NCBI RefSeq assembly: GCF_020966775.1
Contig: NZ_JAJKFV010000007.1
Coordinates: forward strand, 1 to 64,000
DNA from: Rhodopirellula halodulae
GTDB lineage: Bacteria > Planctomycetota > Planctomycetia > Pirellulales > Pirellulaceae
Direction of reading: 5' to 3'
Length of the DNA: 64,000 nt
How positions within the stretch are numbered: position 1 is the first letter of the stretch; each line of letters begins with the position of its first letter. The notes under the pieces are model-generated. The model was not told where the DNA came from, made no database searches, and was given only the letters and a program-made list of their open reading frames with translations. Shown here piece by piece: positions 18,068-27,590 of the stretch. A program made the translations under genes and the position numbers.

Positions 18068-19228
18068 ATGACAGATCGTTCCCTCGGCGTTCCTTTGCTG
18101 GACGTCAATCGTGACAACGCCCCGCACCGCGAAGAGTTTTTGGAAGCACTGACGGAAGTGCTCGACAGCGGGCGTTTCTTGTTCGGTCCCGATGTCAGCG
18201 AGTTGGAAAACGAAGTTGCGGCCTACACCGAAACTCCCAACGCCGTCGGTTGTGCATCGGGCAGCGATGCCTTGTTGTTGTCGTTGATGGCATTGGATGT
18301 CAAAGCGGGCGATGAAGTCATCGTTCCCAGCTTCACGTTCTTCGCTTCGGTCAGTTGCATCACGCGATTGGGTGCGACCCCCGTGTTCGCCGACATCTGC
18401 CCGGACACCTACAACGTCGATCCTGAATCGATTGAGTCGCTGATCACGGACAAGACCGCGGCAATCATTCCCGTTCACCTGTTTGGACAGTGTGCCCAAA
18501 TCGATCGCATCTGTGAGATCGCAGCCAAGCACGACATTCCCGTTGTCGAAGACGCCGCACAAGCAATCGGCGCCGCTTACAAAGATCGTCCAGCCGGCAG
18601 TTGGGGTCAGGTTGGTTGCTTCAGCTTTTATCCCACCAAAAACTTGGGCGGCATGGGCGACGGCGGAATCCTGACCTCCAACGACGCTAGCTTTGCCGAT
18701 CGTTTGCGTCTGTTCGCGGGCCATGGCATGCGGCCTCGTTACTACCACCAAGTCGTCGGAATCAACAGCCGTTTGGATACGTTTCAAGCCGCCGTGTTGC
18801 GGGTCAAGCTGCGACACCTCGATGCCGCGGTCGAAGCTCGCACGGTCAACGCGAATCGCTACACCCGATTGCTGACGGAAGCCGGCTTGGTTGGCGAAGG
18901 CCAATTGGAAACACCGTATCACGACAGCAACGCACGTCACGTGTGGAACCAATACACGTTGCGAGTTCCCGGCGAACGTCGCGACGCGTTGCGAGCTCAT
19001 TTGTCCGAGCGAAACATCGGGTCGGAAATCTATTACCCCGTCCCGATGCACAAACAGGAATGCTTCCAAGACATCATGTTCCGCCACAACGGGTTGGAGC
19101 ACACGGAAGCCGCCAGCGCCGAAGTTTTGAACCTGCCGATCTTCCCATCGCTCACCGAAGAAGAACAAATTCGCGTGGTGGATTCGATCGCGTCGTTCTA
19201 TCAACAAGCCAGCCGAGCGGCTGCCTGA
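18068..19228 (+). CDS. DegT/DnrJ/EryC1/StrS family aminotransferase
   Basis: This 386-residue PLP-dependent enzyme should transfer an amino group to a keto-sugar nucleotide, as in aminosugar or polysaccharide precursor synthesis. Family motifs are CASGSDALLLSLMAL, GDEVIVPSFTFFAS, VVEDAAQAIGA and FSFYPTKNLGGMGDGG, which contains the PLP lysine (Lys191), and RLDTFQAAVL. The ATG at 18068 was chosen over an upstream in-frame start because the family N-terminus VPLLDVNRDN follows it and GGAAGAG lies nearby. No sugar dehydratase or glycosyltransferase gene is adjacent, so the product is unknown. Confidence 0.92.
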   Translation: MTDRSLGVPLLDVNRDNAPHREEFLEALTEVLDSGRFLFGPDVSELENEVAAYTETPNAVGCASGSDALLLSLMALDVKAGDEVIVPSFTFFASVSCITRLGATPVFADICPDTYNVDPESIESLITDKTAAIIPVHLFGQCAQIDRICEIAAKHDIPVVEDAAQAIGAAYKDRPAGSWGQVGCFSFYPTKNLGGMGDGGILTSNDASFADRLRLFAGHGMRPRYYHQVVGINSRLDTFQAAVLRVKLRHLDAAVEARTVNANRYTRLLTEAGLVGEGQLETPYHDSNARHVWNQYTLRVPGERRDALRAHLSERNIGSEIYYPVPMHKQECFQDIMFRHNGLEHTEAASAEVLNLPIFPSLTEEEQIRVVDSIASFYQQASRAAA

Positions 19229-19318
19229 GTTGAAACTGATTGAGTCAACTCAAATGCAGTTGCCGCTTTCCTGATGAACCTGCTGCCGCCTGATTTCGAA
19301 CGGCGGAAGTTGAACTTG

Positions 19319-19342
19319 AACGTCCGGTTCCGACCGGACGTT
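19319..19342. terminator. Perfect 10-bp hairpin after the aminotransferase gene
   Basis: AACGTCCGGT and ACCGGACGTT pair perfectly around a TCCG tetraloop. It lies between the aminotransferase stop and the next operon. Only three T residues follow, so it may be a terminator, a processing site or a small palindromic repeat. Confidence 0.45.
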
Positions 19343-19397
19343 TGGCTCAAATGGATTGAGCCGTGACCTCTGTCTCTTCCTTTTCTTCGATCTCGCC

Positions 19398-21401
19398 ATG
19401 TTGGTGACTCGTATTCAATCGTCCGTCTCGCGTTCGTCTCCATCGACGCCAGACACCATCACTCAACGCGTGTCTTCGCGAGGCATGTCGGGTTGGGCCG
19501 CGTCGATCGTGCTTGCCCTGTTCTGCTCCGCATCTGCCCTCTTCTGCACCGCTTTGACATGCGTCGCAGAGGAAGCTGATCTGCAAGCGGTCACCGCGGA
19601 ATTGTTGCAAAACACTCAGGCGGAACAGTGGGACGATGCGATGCAGTCGGCTCGTTCGATTGCCGCCACAGAAAAAACCTCGGTGCGTTCCATCGCGGCG
19701 TTGATTCAATTGGCGCGCCGACTGGACTCGTCCGCCAACCACGCGGAAGACGCCGCGGACGTGCATGACATGGCGGCTTACGCTTTGATGCGTTTACGGA
19801 CGCAACAACCGGAAGCATTGAACGACGCGCAAGCCGGCAATTTGTTGTTGGGCGTCGCCCGCGGTCTCTCACGAGCCGGTCGCCACACCGACGCGCATCG
19901 TTGGTTAACCGAAGTCCAAGCACTTGAAATCGATCACCCAGAGTGGATTGCAACGTGCATGACCATCGCATCGGGTTTGCTGGACGAAGGGCAACTGGAA
20001 TCAGCGGAGCAGACTTACACATGGGTGATTGAATCTGGCGAGAGCCCACAGCTCGCCACCGCGCGACTCGGACGGGCTTGGTGCGTGGCGATGTCCGGCC
20101 AAGACGACCCCGCCGCGATCGAAGCCATCAATCAATTCCTTCAACATCATCCCGACCACGCCGATGTACCTTCCGCGTTGTTGATGCGGATGTCGTGCCA
20201 ATCTCGATCGGGTCAAACCGATGCTGCCGACCAATCGTTTGAACAACTGATCCGCGATCACGCGGACTCGGGTGCTTGTTTGCAAGCTATCGTGGCTCGG
20301 TGCAACCAGCGTCCCTTGCAAGTGAATCATGGGTTGTTGGCAGAGCAATTGATCACGCGTTGGGAAGCGTTCGTCGACTCACCGACTTTCAACGCTTCTT
20401 TGCGATCGGTCGCGATGGGATTGTTGGCGGCTGCGGCCGGTGGTGATGCCGATGCGGAATCCGCCTACGCCGACTCGATTGCGAAACAAGACGAAACGGG
20501 CGACATCACCGCGATGGTGCTCGAGCAATTGGTTCAAGCCGATCGAAAAGCGGACGCGGAACGAATCGCGGTTCGTTGGATCGCGTTGCCAAACGTTGGC
20601 GGATCGCGTGACCAAGTCGCTGCAACGGGCGATCGATTCATCACCGCTGGCGTGCGTGAGTCGGCCTGTCGTTGGGCGGGACGAACCGGCAACTGGTCGA
20701 TGCTCGCCGCAGCCGCGAAGGATGAAGAAACGTATTTGGATGGAAGCGACCAAACCGCAGAAATTCGCGGGCGAAACCTGCACGTCGAGCGTTTGTTCGC
20801 CGAAGGTTTGCTGCAGACCGGCGATGCAAAAGCCTCGTTCCGATGGTGGAAACGGATTGTCGATGACGGCGGCGCGGAGGACTTTCCGACTTTGTTGCGT
20901 TTGGCCGAGACGGCATCGTCCTCGGGCACCGTGACGGAAGCCGCACAACGAATTGCAGCCGCGCGGGCTGCCATCTCGCCGTCATCGCCTCAATCCGCTT
21001 TGGTCAACTTGTTGGCTGCGGACGTGGAGATTCGGCAACTGAATTTCGATCGTGGTCGATCGCTTTTGGAAAGCGTCGTTCGCTTGGGATCGGCTGACGA
21101 GGATGCTCGCGGTCGCGCTCAATGGATGATCGGCGAAACCTATTACATGCAGGAACGATTCACCGATGCCATCGATGCATATCGATTGGTGGAAGGAATC
21201 AGCGGCGACGGGCAATGGACCGCCGCCGCGTTGGTTCAAGCTGGGAAATCGTTCGAACAATTGGGGCGGACACGCGAAGCCGCCGTGTGCTATTCAACGT
21301 TGGTGCGTCGCTTTGCGAACAGCCAACACGCAAACGGTGCGCGACGCCGATTGGCCGCGCTGTCGCCGGATGCCTCCTCTGAATCCCCACTTCGACGATG
21401 A
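19398..21401 (+). CDS. Exported TPR-repeat protein
   Basis: This 667-residue protein has a long N-terminal leader with a hydrophobic export segment (ASIVLALFCSASALFC) and is otherwise alpha-helical with tetratricopeptide-like repeats. The best ones are near residues 210-300 and at the C-terminus (IGETYYMQERFTDAIDAYR and FEQLGRTREAAVCYSTLVRR), resembling YbgF/BamD-like periplasmic scaffolds. It is the first gene of a four-gene operon; its stop overlaps the ExbB start (ATGA). A periplasmic scaffold that works with the proton-driven ExbBD motor is a reasonable inference. The ATG at 19398 is preferred to a TTG further upstream. Confidence 0.8.
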   Translation: MLVTRIQSSVSRSSPSTPDTITQRVSSRGMSGWAASIVLALFCSASALFCTALTCVAEEADLQAVTAELLQNTQAEQWDDAMQSARSIAATEKTSVRSIAALIQLARRLDSSANHAEDAADVHDMAAYALMRLRTQQPEALNDAQAGNLLLGVARGLSRAGRHTDAHRWLTEVQALEIDHPEWIATCMTIASGLLDEGQLESAEQTYTWVIESGESPQLATARLGRAWCVAMSGQDDPAAIEAINQFLQHHPDHADVPSALLMRMSCQSRSGQTDAADQSFEQLIRDHADSGACLQAIVARCNQRPLQVNHGLLAEQLITRWEAFVDSPTFNASLRSVAMGLLAAAAGGDADAESAYADSIAKQDETGDITAMVLEQLVQADRKADAERIAVRWIALPNVGGSRDQVAATGDRFITAGVRESACRWAGRTGNWSMLAAAAKDEETYLDGSDQTAEIRGRNLHVERLFAEGLLQTGDAKASFRWWKRIVDDGGAEDFPTLLRLAETASSSGTVTEAAQRIAAARAAISPSSPQSALVNLLAADVEIRQLNFDRGRSLLESVVRLGSADEDARGRAQWMIGETYYMQERFTDAIDAYRLVEGISGDGQWTAAALVQAGKSFEQLGRTREAAVCYSTLVRRFANSQHANGARRRLAALSPDASSESPLRR

Positions 21402-22462
21402 TTCCACATCGAAACGATTCCCGTTCACGACCTGGCCGCCTGCGTCCGACGCTGGCGGTCGCTTCGCGTTTTCTGCCTGTGATCGTTCTCACCGTCGGCA
21501 TGTCCGTTTGGTCGAACTGGCACGCGTCCGTGACGGCGCAAAACTACAGCAACCAGGGATTCAGCCAGCCATCCATGAACGGTGGCTTTGGCAACAACGG
21601 CTACAACAACTCGTTCAATAACAACGCGTCGTCGCAGCAATACGGCGGCGGCAATTTTGGTGCGTCTCAGCCCGCCGCTCGCATTGCAGCCAACCCGACC
21701 GCCACCCAAAGCATGTCCATTCCCGAAGCTCCCGCATCCGAACCGGTGGGCGAAGGCGAAACGGAAGAAGCCACAGGCGAAGGATGGCAACCACCGGCGT
21801 TTGTGGGCAAAATTGCCGAAGGCGGTGTCTTGATGATCCCACTGGCGGTCTGTTCGTTGATCGTATTGGGATTGTCGATGGAACGTCTGATTGCCCTGCG
21901 TCGCAGTCGCGTGATCCCCAAACCCTTTGTGCGTCGCTTCACCGAATGCGTGGAAGACGGCCAACTGAGCTACGAAGAAGCGACATCGATCTGTGACGAG
22001 TTTGATTGCCCCGTGGCAGAGGTCTTCCACGCCGCGGTTCGCCGCTGGGGACGACCGATGTTAGAAATTGAACAAGCCGTGATTGACGCGGGCGACCGTG
22101 TTGGCGACTCGCTGCGTCGATTCCTACGAGTCTTTCACGCGATCAGCAACGTGACTCCGCTGATCGGTTTGTTGGGAACCGTCTTGGGAATGATCCAAGC
22201 CTTCGAAACGATTGCGGATCCCAACGCCGGCGGTCAAAGCGATCTGTTGGCATCGGGAATCAGCACCGCGTTGATGACCACCGCCGGTGGTTTGAGCGTG
22301 GCCATTCCGGCCTACCTGGCGTACATGTATTTCGGCGCCAAATCCGACGGCTACTTGGGTGAGATCGACAAGCTTTGCCAACGCGTGATTGACTGCATCT
22401 CCGCCGAAGGGTTGGAGAACGCTGGAACGGCCAAGGTACCTCGCAAACGACGGGCGGCTTGA
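21398..22462 (+). CDS. MotA/TolQ/ExbB proton channel family protein
   Basis: This inner-membrane subunit couples proton flow to a TonB/TolA-type partner. It is 354 residues long. After an extra N-terminal hydrophobic segment and a Gln/Asn/Ser-rich periplasmic stretch come the three ExbB/TolQ helices: VLMIPLAVCSLIVLGLSMER, then the core helix TPLIGLLGTVLGMIQAF, and ISTALMTTAGGLSVAIPAYL, the last two forming the conserved channel region. The extended N-terminus resembles long ExbB proteins. The start overlaps the TPR gene stop (ATGA) and its own stop overlaps the ExbD start, so the operon is tightly coupled. Confidence 0.93.
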   Translation: MIPHRNDSRSRPGRLRPTLAVASRFLPVIVLTVGMSVWSNWHASVTAQNYSNQGFSQPSMNGGFGNNGYNNSFNNNASSQQYGGGNFGASQPAARIAANPTATQSMSIPEAPASEPVGEGETEEATGEGWQPPAFVGKIAEGGVLMIPLAVCSLIVLGLSMERLIALRRSRVIPKPFVRRFTECVEDGQLSYEEATSICDEFDCPVAEVFHAAVRRWGRPMLEIEQAVIDAGDRVGDSLRRFLRVFHAISNVTPLIGLLGTVLGMIQAFETIADPNAGGQSDLLASGISTALMTTAGGLSVAIPAYLAYMYFGAKSDGYLGEIDKLCQRVIDCISAEGLENAGTAKVPRKRRAA

Positions 22463-22860
22463 TGAAACGCAATCGCGGAACCGAAGACGCGTCGATCAAC
22501 CTGACACCCATGATCGATGTGGTGTTCCTGTTGGTGATCTTTTTCATGGTCAGCAGCAAAATGGATTCGGGTGACAGCGGCGTCCAAGTCAACGTCGCTG
22601 CCGCGGACATGCGTTCGATGGCTCGCACGCCGGATCAGCGCGTGGTCGAAGTTCGCAACGACGGAACCTTGTTGCTGGATGGAACCCCGATGAGTTCCGA
22701 ACAGCTAACCCAAACTCTGAAACAACAACGCGATGCTTACCCTGGTTTGCAAGTCTCCTTGAAAGGCGACAGCGACAGTGCACTGCACCGAGTCGTGCAG
22801 GTCATGCGTCAAATCGAACAAGCCGGGGTGCGAAAGATTGGCGTCAGCGAACGCCGTTAA
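22462..22860 (+). CDS. ExbD/TolR family biopolymer transport protein
   Basis: The 132-residue product has the ExbD layout: a short cytoplasmic N-terminus, one membrane helix with the proton-carrying aspartate (LTPMIDVVFLLVIFFMVSS), and a small periplasmic domain (VVEVRNDGTLLLDG, VVQVMRQIEQAGVRKIGVS). It forms the ExbB-ExbD motor with the upstream gene. The ATG at 22462 shares one base with the preceding TGA. Confidence 0.94.
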   Translation: MKRNRGTEDASINLTPMIDVVFLLVIFFMVSSKMDSGDSGVQVNVAAADMRSMARTPDQRVVEVRNDGTLLLDGTPMSSEQLTQTLKQQRDAYPGLQVSLKGDSDSALHRVVQVMRQIEQAGVRKIGVSERR

Positions 22861-22878
22861 CCGCGACTGATCTTGCCG

Positions 22879-24813
22879 ATGACTGCCGTTCCTCCCACGC
22901 CGATGATTCCGGTTGCCGAAGCGTCCGACGCGCGGCGGGTGGCTTCGTGGGATCACCTGGAAACATTGTGGGCCGACCCGAACGTTGTTCGCGGAGTCGC
23001 CTTGGTCGCGGTGACGCTGTTGGTCATCACGATCGTTCTCTTTCGACGTCGCAAAGCCAGCGGTCGTGGGGCCGCAATCATCTGTTTGATCCTGTCCGTG
23101 GCCTTGCACGGCGTCTTGATCCTATACGTTCCAAAGTTGTCGGTCTTTTGGAACGGTGGCGGCCCCGAGAGTGATGCGACGGCGAGCGAAGGTGCGTCGG
23201 AAATCGCCGTGACCACGTTCGATCCGGAGATGCTGGAATCGCTGCAGGAATCCTCGGAAGAAACGGCTCAGCCATCCGCTTTGGCGGCTTTGAAATTGCC
23301 GGAACCATTGCTGCCGGAACGCGACGTTGAGGCCGAAGCCACACCCATCGCATCGGAAGATGTCAGCTCCACCGAACTGGAATCCCCTACGCCGGAGCCC
23401 CCAACGCCCGAACCCGAAAACATACCGATCCCGTCCATGCCAGCCATCCTGGCGTCCGCTCCGAAGCCGGCGGAGTTGAGCGAGATGGACTCCAACGAAG
23501 AAGCAACCGTTCCCGAGACCATCGAAAGTTCCATTGACGATTGGTTGCAATCCGCGTTGGCTGAAACACCACCGGACGTGGAGCCAATCCAGGAACTCGC
23601 CCCTTCACCAATCGTTCCGGAAACTCCAGCGCCGGCGTCAACCGCGGCTTCGATGACGAACGGATCCGCGACGAAGGCGAGCCCGGATGCGGTGGCCAAG
23701 ATCGCTTCTGTTCACCCGGCAGCCTCGTTACCCGAGCAGCCTTCGTTGGGCAACGTCGACGAAGACTTTGCATCGCGGGCCGGTGCGGCAAAGGCTCATG
23801 CGTTGGCTCAAAATGGTGGAGACGCCAGCACCGAAGCCGCGGTGGAAGCCGCCCTGAAATACTTGGCGGCTCAACAACGAAGCGACGGAGCCTGGGATCC
23901 CAAAACCACCGGTGCCGGACAAGAGCGAGCGCCGCTGGGACTGCATCGTGGCGGCGCGGGACGCAATGCGGAAACGGCCATCACCGGGTTGGCGTTGCTG
24001 GCGATGCTTGGATCCGGACACACTCATCAAGAAGGCGAACATCGCGACACCGTGTATCGCGGTCTCGCGTTCTTACTTTCGCGGCAGCAATCCAACGGTT
24101 CGTTGGCGGGCCCGGCGTCGGTGTACGCGGCTCACTACAGCCATGCCATGGCCGGATTGGCACTCGCTGAAACCGCGGCAATGACCGGCGACCCATCCGC
24201 CATCGAAGCCACACGTCGATCGATCGCGTACACCCGTTCGATGCAGCATCCGGTCACCGGCGGTTGGCGTTACAACCGAGGCGACACAGGCGACCTCAGC
24301 CAGCTCGGTTGGCAAGCGTTGTTGATTGACGCCGCCGAGCGAGCCGAGGCGGTCCAGCCAAACCGCCGCATGTCCGACGGTATATCGCGGTTTTTGGACT
24401 CGGTGAGGCGCGGACGCGCCGGGGGACAAGCCTGCTATCGACCCGGCGAACCCACGTCGCCAACGATGACCGCGGAAGCTCTCGCCACGCGATTGCTGAT
24501 CGGTCAGAAGCTTCCCGACGCAACAATTCAAGAAGCCGAATCGGTGCTGTTGTCGAACTTGCCTGGTCAAGGCACCGGGCCTGACAACTATTACTACTGG
24601 TACTACGCCACGATGGCTCTGCATCAATTGCAAGATGATGCCTGGGAACGATGGAACGCGGCGTTGAAACAACGTTTGCTCTCAACGCAACGCCCCGATG
24701 GATCCTGGTCCGATCAGACCTTGTGGGGCGGCTACGGAGGCACGGTTTACACCACGTCCATGGCCACGTTGTGTCTCGAAAGCTACTATCGACATTCACG
24801 CCGTACCGAGTGA
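22879..24813 (+). CDS. TonB-like membrane protein with C-terminal squalene cyclase/prenyltransferase-like toroid
   Basis: This 644-residue protein has two N-terminal membrane helices (about residues 37-55 and 64-83). The second contains Ser73 and His77 in SVALH, the Ser-x3-His motif by which TonB engages ExbB/ExbD. A long Pro/Glu/Ala-rich linker follows (about 95-270), as in TonB. Instead of a TonB C-terminal domain, the last 320 or so residues are an alpha/alpha-toroid with prenyltransferase/squalene cyclase-type repeats: QQRSDGAWD, RQQSNGSLAG, GGWRYNRGDTGDLSQLGWQA and QRPDGSWSDQTLW. The gene follows exbD by 18 bases. A toroid driven by a proton motor is inferred. No catalytic DxDD motif is evident, so binding is likelier than cyclisation. 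ATG 22879 is preferred to a TTG six bases upstream. Confidence 0.82.
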   Translation: MTAVPPTPMIPVAEASDARRVASWDHLETLWADPNVVRGVALVAVTLLVITIVLFRRRKASGRGAAIICLILSVALHGVLILYVPKLSVFWNGGGPESDATASEGASEIAVTTFDPEMLESLQESSEETAQPSALAALKLPEPLLPERDVEAEATPIASEDVSSTELESPTPEPPTPEPENIPIPSMPAILASAPKPAELSEMDSNEEATVPETIESSIDDWLQSALAETPPDVEPIQELAPSPIVPETPAPASTAASMTNGSATKASPDAVAKIASVHPAASLPEQPSLGNVDEDFASRAGAAKAHALAQNGGDASTEAAVEAALKYLAAQQRSDGAWDPKTTGAGQERAPLGLHRGGAGRNAETAITGLALLAMLGSGHTHQEGEHRDTVYRGLAFLLSRQQSNGSLAGPASVYAAHYSHAMAGLALAETAAMTGDPSAIEATRRSIAYTRSMQHPVTGGWRYNRGDTGDLSQLGWQALLIDAAERAEAVQPNRRMSDGISRFLDSVRRGRAGGQACYRPGEPTSPTMTAEALATRLLIGQKLPDATIQEAESVLLSNLPGQGTGPDNYYYWYYATMALHQLQDDAWERWNAALKQRLLSTQRPDGSWSDQTLWGGYGGTVYTTSMATLCLESYYRHSRRTE

Positions 24814-24839
24814 ACATCGGCTGAACCAAACGCCATTGA

Positions 24840-26624
24840 CTACTCGACCAGCACCACGTCACGAGCCGCGGGAAAGGGCGAAGAGGGAGCCAACGTGGTT
24901 TGGCCCAAAGTGACGAAACGAATCGTCCCCGCAGCGATCTTCAGGTCGTAACGGCTGTTGGCACCGACCAAGGACACATGCCCCCACTTGGCGTAGATCG
25001 TCCCCGAGAGATCGTTGTCACCGATGAGTTGCTGACATTCCAGCAGCATCGGACGGCGATCGGAAGGATGCTGGTAGATCAGCATTTCATGATACGGCGA
25101 GGACGGATGATTCAGGCCCGTCAGTTTGCCACCAGGTAGCAACGGTGCGATCACGACGCTGGGAGGGATAGTAGAAACGAGATTGGGAGGCGGTTCTGAA
25201 CCCGTCATGTCCTCACCAATCAAATTGCCGCTGCCATCGAAAGTGGCGGACGGAGTGAGATAGAACATCACGCCTTCGGCTTGAATTGGCCCCAACAAAC
25301 ACAAGGAAATTTCAGTCACCGGGTTCTTGCCCGTGATGACGTAGACGCCCGGTTCGAAGCGGACTCCTCCCGTGGGAGCGACCACCGTGATCGATCGGTA
25401 GACGCCCGGTGAGTAAACCGTTTGGGCGAGCGTTTGTTCCAGCGGGGCTCTGAAAGGTGCCAGCAATGGACGAAGCAGGCTCGTCAATCCGGCCGTGACT
25501 TCATCCAGCACATCCTGAGCACCCGCCACGGAAAGCGTGATTCCCACAATGTCAGCGTTCGGGTGTGAGTTGCTCGGGGTTCCAAACGAAAGGGGCGACG
25601 GCAAACCTTCCAGCGGGTCCGGAACCGGCGAGCGATTGGCCTGCAGAGGTGATGCGGCACCTGAATCCAAGGGTTGATAGCAGGATCTTCGATCAACACC
25701 ACCTGCCACCCGTATGTGTTCGGCTTTCAATCGTGTCGTCGACAGCAACGGCATGCAGGCGACTGCGTGCGGGTAATGCGGGTTCTCACCAACTGGATCG
25801 CCTCGTTCATCGACGCCGCCCCATTCATTGTTGACGTGCACGGAACCTTCTACCTGCAGACATCCAAGCCCTTCGACTTCGAGCCCCGCCGTCAACGTGG
25901 GAAGATGAAGCGGGACAAGGTTCTGAACGACCTGATCAAGCGTTTGGGCGACCACTGTTAACGTCGCGTCGAGCAATTCATTTTGCAGCAACGCCTCCAC
26001 AATGCCCGACAGTAACGGCACGGCGGACAGCAATGAACCAAGTTCGTATTGATTGATGGCCAGATTGCGAACACTGAGGTGACCAAGGCTTTGCAACAGA
26101 GAAGGAAGGTCGGCAACGGAAAGCGTTTCGGGATCCGGATCCAATGCCACCAACGCCGCACCGGGTGTGACCGCATCGCATCCCGCAACGGATCGCGTGG
26201 TCATGGTGTATTCGCGTTGTCCCGCAAAGAGTCCCATGAAAGATGCGTGATAAGTCGTGTCGACAATCACCTCGACGTAGTTTGCATTGCCTTGATAAGA
26301 ACCGCTCGCCGGCGGCCGATTGATCGAAACATTCGCGGTGGGAAGGCTGTGGTCCAAACAGACGATTCGATCCGCGACCGAATGCAGTTGGCCGGTAATT
26401 CCAAGTTGCAACTGATTCGCCGCCGCCATTGCCGCCGAGTCGGTAGCGTGTTGCTGAACCCATTGGTCCGTCGCCAAACGACCGCCGTCGAAAACCAATC
26501 CAACGAAAGCGAGAAGGGTGGGCAACAGAATTACAAGCGAGACAAGGATCTTGCCTTGCCGTGGCTCTCTTGCGTCGCGGCGGTTTGCTGCGTGCTGAAA
26601 AGAATAGAGTTTGGCTGGATGCAT
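24840..26624 (-). CDS. TadG-like pilus assembly protein
   Basis: The 594-residue product opens with a basic leader and one hydrophobic helix (ILVSLVILLPTLLAFVGLVF) followed by DGGRLATDQWVQQHATDSAAMAAA, the pattern of the TadG N-terminal domain, in which the helix anchors the protein and the next helix packs against it. The remaining 500 residues are periplasmic or extracellular, beta-rich and without a von Willebrand domain that I can recognise. It is the last gene of the minus-strand Tad operon, 10 bases after the TadE-like gene. Its role in pilus assembly is inferred from position and N-terminus. Confidence 0.75.
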   Translation of the reverse strand: MHPAKLYSFQHAANRRDAREPRQGKILVSLVILLPTLLAFVGLVFDGGRLATDQWVQQHATDSAAMAAANQLQLGITGQLHSVADRIVCLDHSLPTANVSINRPPASGSYQGNANYVEVIVDTTYHASFMGLFAGQREYTMTTRSVAGCDAVTPGAALVALDPDPETLSVADLPSLLQSLGHLSVRNLAINQYELGSLLSAVPLLSGIVEALLQNELLDATLTVVAQTLDQVVQNLVPLHLPTLTAGLEVEGLGCLQVEGSVHVNNEWGGVDERGDPVGENPHYPHAVACMPLLSTTRLKAEHIRVAGGVDRRSCYQPLDSGAASPLQANRSPVPDPLEGLPSPLSFGTPSNSHPNADIVGITLSVAGAQDVLDEVTAGLTSLLRPLLAPFRAPLEQTLAQTVYSPGVYRSITVVAPTGGVRFEPGVYVITGKNPVTEISLCLLGPIQAEGVMFYLTPSATFDGSGNLIGEDMTGSEPPPNLVSTIPPSVVIAPLLPGGKLTGLNHPSSPYHEMLIYQHPSDRRPMLLECQQLIGDNDLSGTIYAKWGHVSLVGANSRYDLKIAAGTIRFVTLGQTTLAPSSPFPAARDVVLVE

Positions 26625-26634
26625 GAAGGTGCTC

Positions 26635-27141
26635 TCAATTGACGATCGTCATGGTGGAGGTGCCTTGCAGTTCAAACGGTCCCCATGGAAACAGACCAGG
26701 CACCAGCGAATCATGAGTGAATTCGAGTTGAACCCTCACGCGATCTCCGGGGCGTTGTTCGCCATCCGGCCACTCCACTTTCATCGAAACGCTTTCTGGA
26801 TCCATCGTCGGCAGAAAGGCTTGCAAATTTCCGGCGTAGTGCGTTCCCGAGACCATGTTTCCGCTGAATGACTCGGGCCCCCAAGTGCCGTTGGCTGGCG
26901 GGCTCATTGAACCGTGCAGCGTCGCACGTCGGCCGATGCGGCGAGCAGTATCCGAGAGAGCGTTCATTCGAATGGCCGCGGTACCGAGGTCCAACAAAGC
27001 CAACAAAATCCACAGCAACAACGGCAGTGTGAAAGCTGCCTCGACCGCCGTGGCACCACGACGCGATTGCCGATGCGATTTCGATTCTCGAAAGCACATC
27101 GGATCGGGGATAACTATTTTGGAGATGGTTCGCCGTTTCAT
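26635..27141 (-). CDS. TadE-like pseudopilin (second copy)
   Basis: This 168-residue minor pilin-like protein has a basic leader, then RRGATAVEAAFTLPLLLWIL: a Gly-Ala cleavage-like site with Glu at the +5 region and a hydrophobic helix, the type expected for TadV-processed TadE/TadF proteins. The C-terminal part is a small soluble domain. The ATG at 27141 overlaps the stop of the preceding TadE-like gene (ATGA). Confidence 0.85.
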   Translation of the reverse strand: MKRRTISKIVIPDPMCFRESKSHRQSRRGATAVEAAFTLPLLLWILLALLDLGTAAIRMNALSDTARRIGRRATLHGSMSPPANGTWGPESFSGNMVSGTHYAGNLQAFLPTMDPESVSMKVEWPDGEQRPGDRVRVQLEFTHDSLVPGLFPWGPFELQGTSTMTIVN

Positions 27142-27590
27142 CGGAATTGCTGAAACTCCGCGACATGACGCACCTGAACTTCCTGCGGAAGGACCGGCCA
27201 CTGAACAATCGTGCGAAACGGGATGGACACCTCACTCGCGATGATCTTCTGTCCGTTTCCATTGTCACGGTGGGAAACCGAGACGATGGCATCCGCTGAA
27301 TCAATGGAAAGGTGTCCCAGCTCATCCTGAATAGCTTGCTGAACATTGCTTCGCCACTGTGACTCATTCTGTGGATGAAACCGATTCATGGCGCCGTGCA
27401 AGGAACCCACTCGCGCCGCATTGGCCACCACTTGGCGAACGTGAATGATCCGTGCGAAATCGCAACACGCAAAAACCAAAAGCAAAATCACTGGCAGCAA
27501 CAATGCGAATTCGGTCGCGGTTGCTCCCGATCGTTCCGCGACTTTTTCGCGACGCAAGTGCCGATTGGGTGAAAGAAGCAAGTTGCTCAT
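27138..27590 (-). CDS. TadE-like pseudopilin (first copy)
   Basis: This 150-residue protein carries the TadE signature RSGATATEFALLLPVILLLV followed by FACCDFARIIHVRQVVANAARVG. Like its neighbour it is probably cut by a prepilin peptidase, which is not in this window. Its ATG overlaps the tadC stop (ATGA), and its stop overlaps the next gene, so translation is coupled. Confidence 0.88.
   Translation of the reverse strand: MSNLLLSPNRHLRREKVAERSGATATEFALLLPVILLLVFACCDFARIIHVRQVVANAARVGSLHGAMNRFHPQNESQWRSNVQQAIQDELGHLSIDSADAIVSVSHRDNGNGQKIIASEVSIPFRTIVQWPVLPQEVQVRHVAEFQQFR

Noticed and set aside
18050..19207. A 385-codon minus-strand frame across the aminotransferase
   Set aside because: Shadow of a gene with an intact PLP lysine motif and good ribosome site.
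22879..24813. A genuine squalene-hopene cyclase
   Set aside because: The toroid repeats are present but no DxDD catalytic motif is seen and the protein begins with TonB-like helices, so cyclase activity is not supported.
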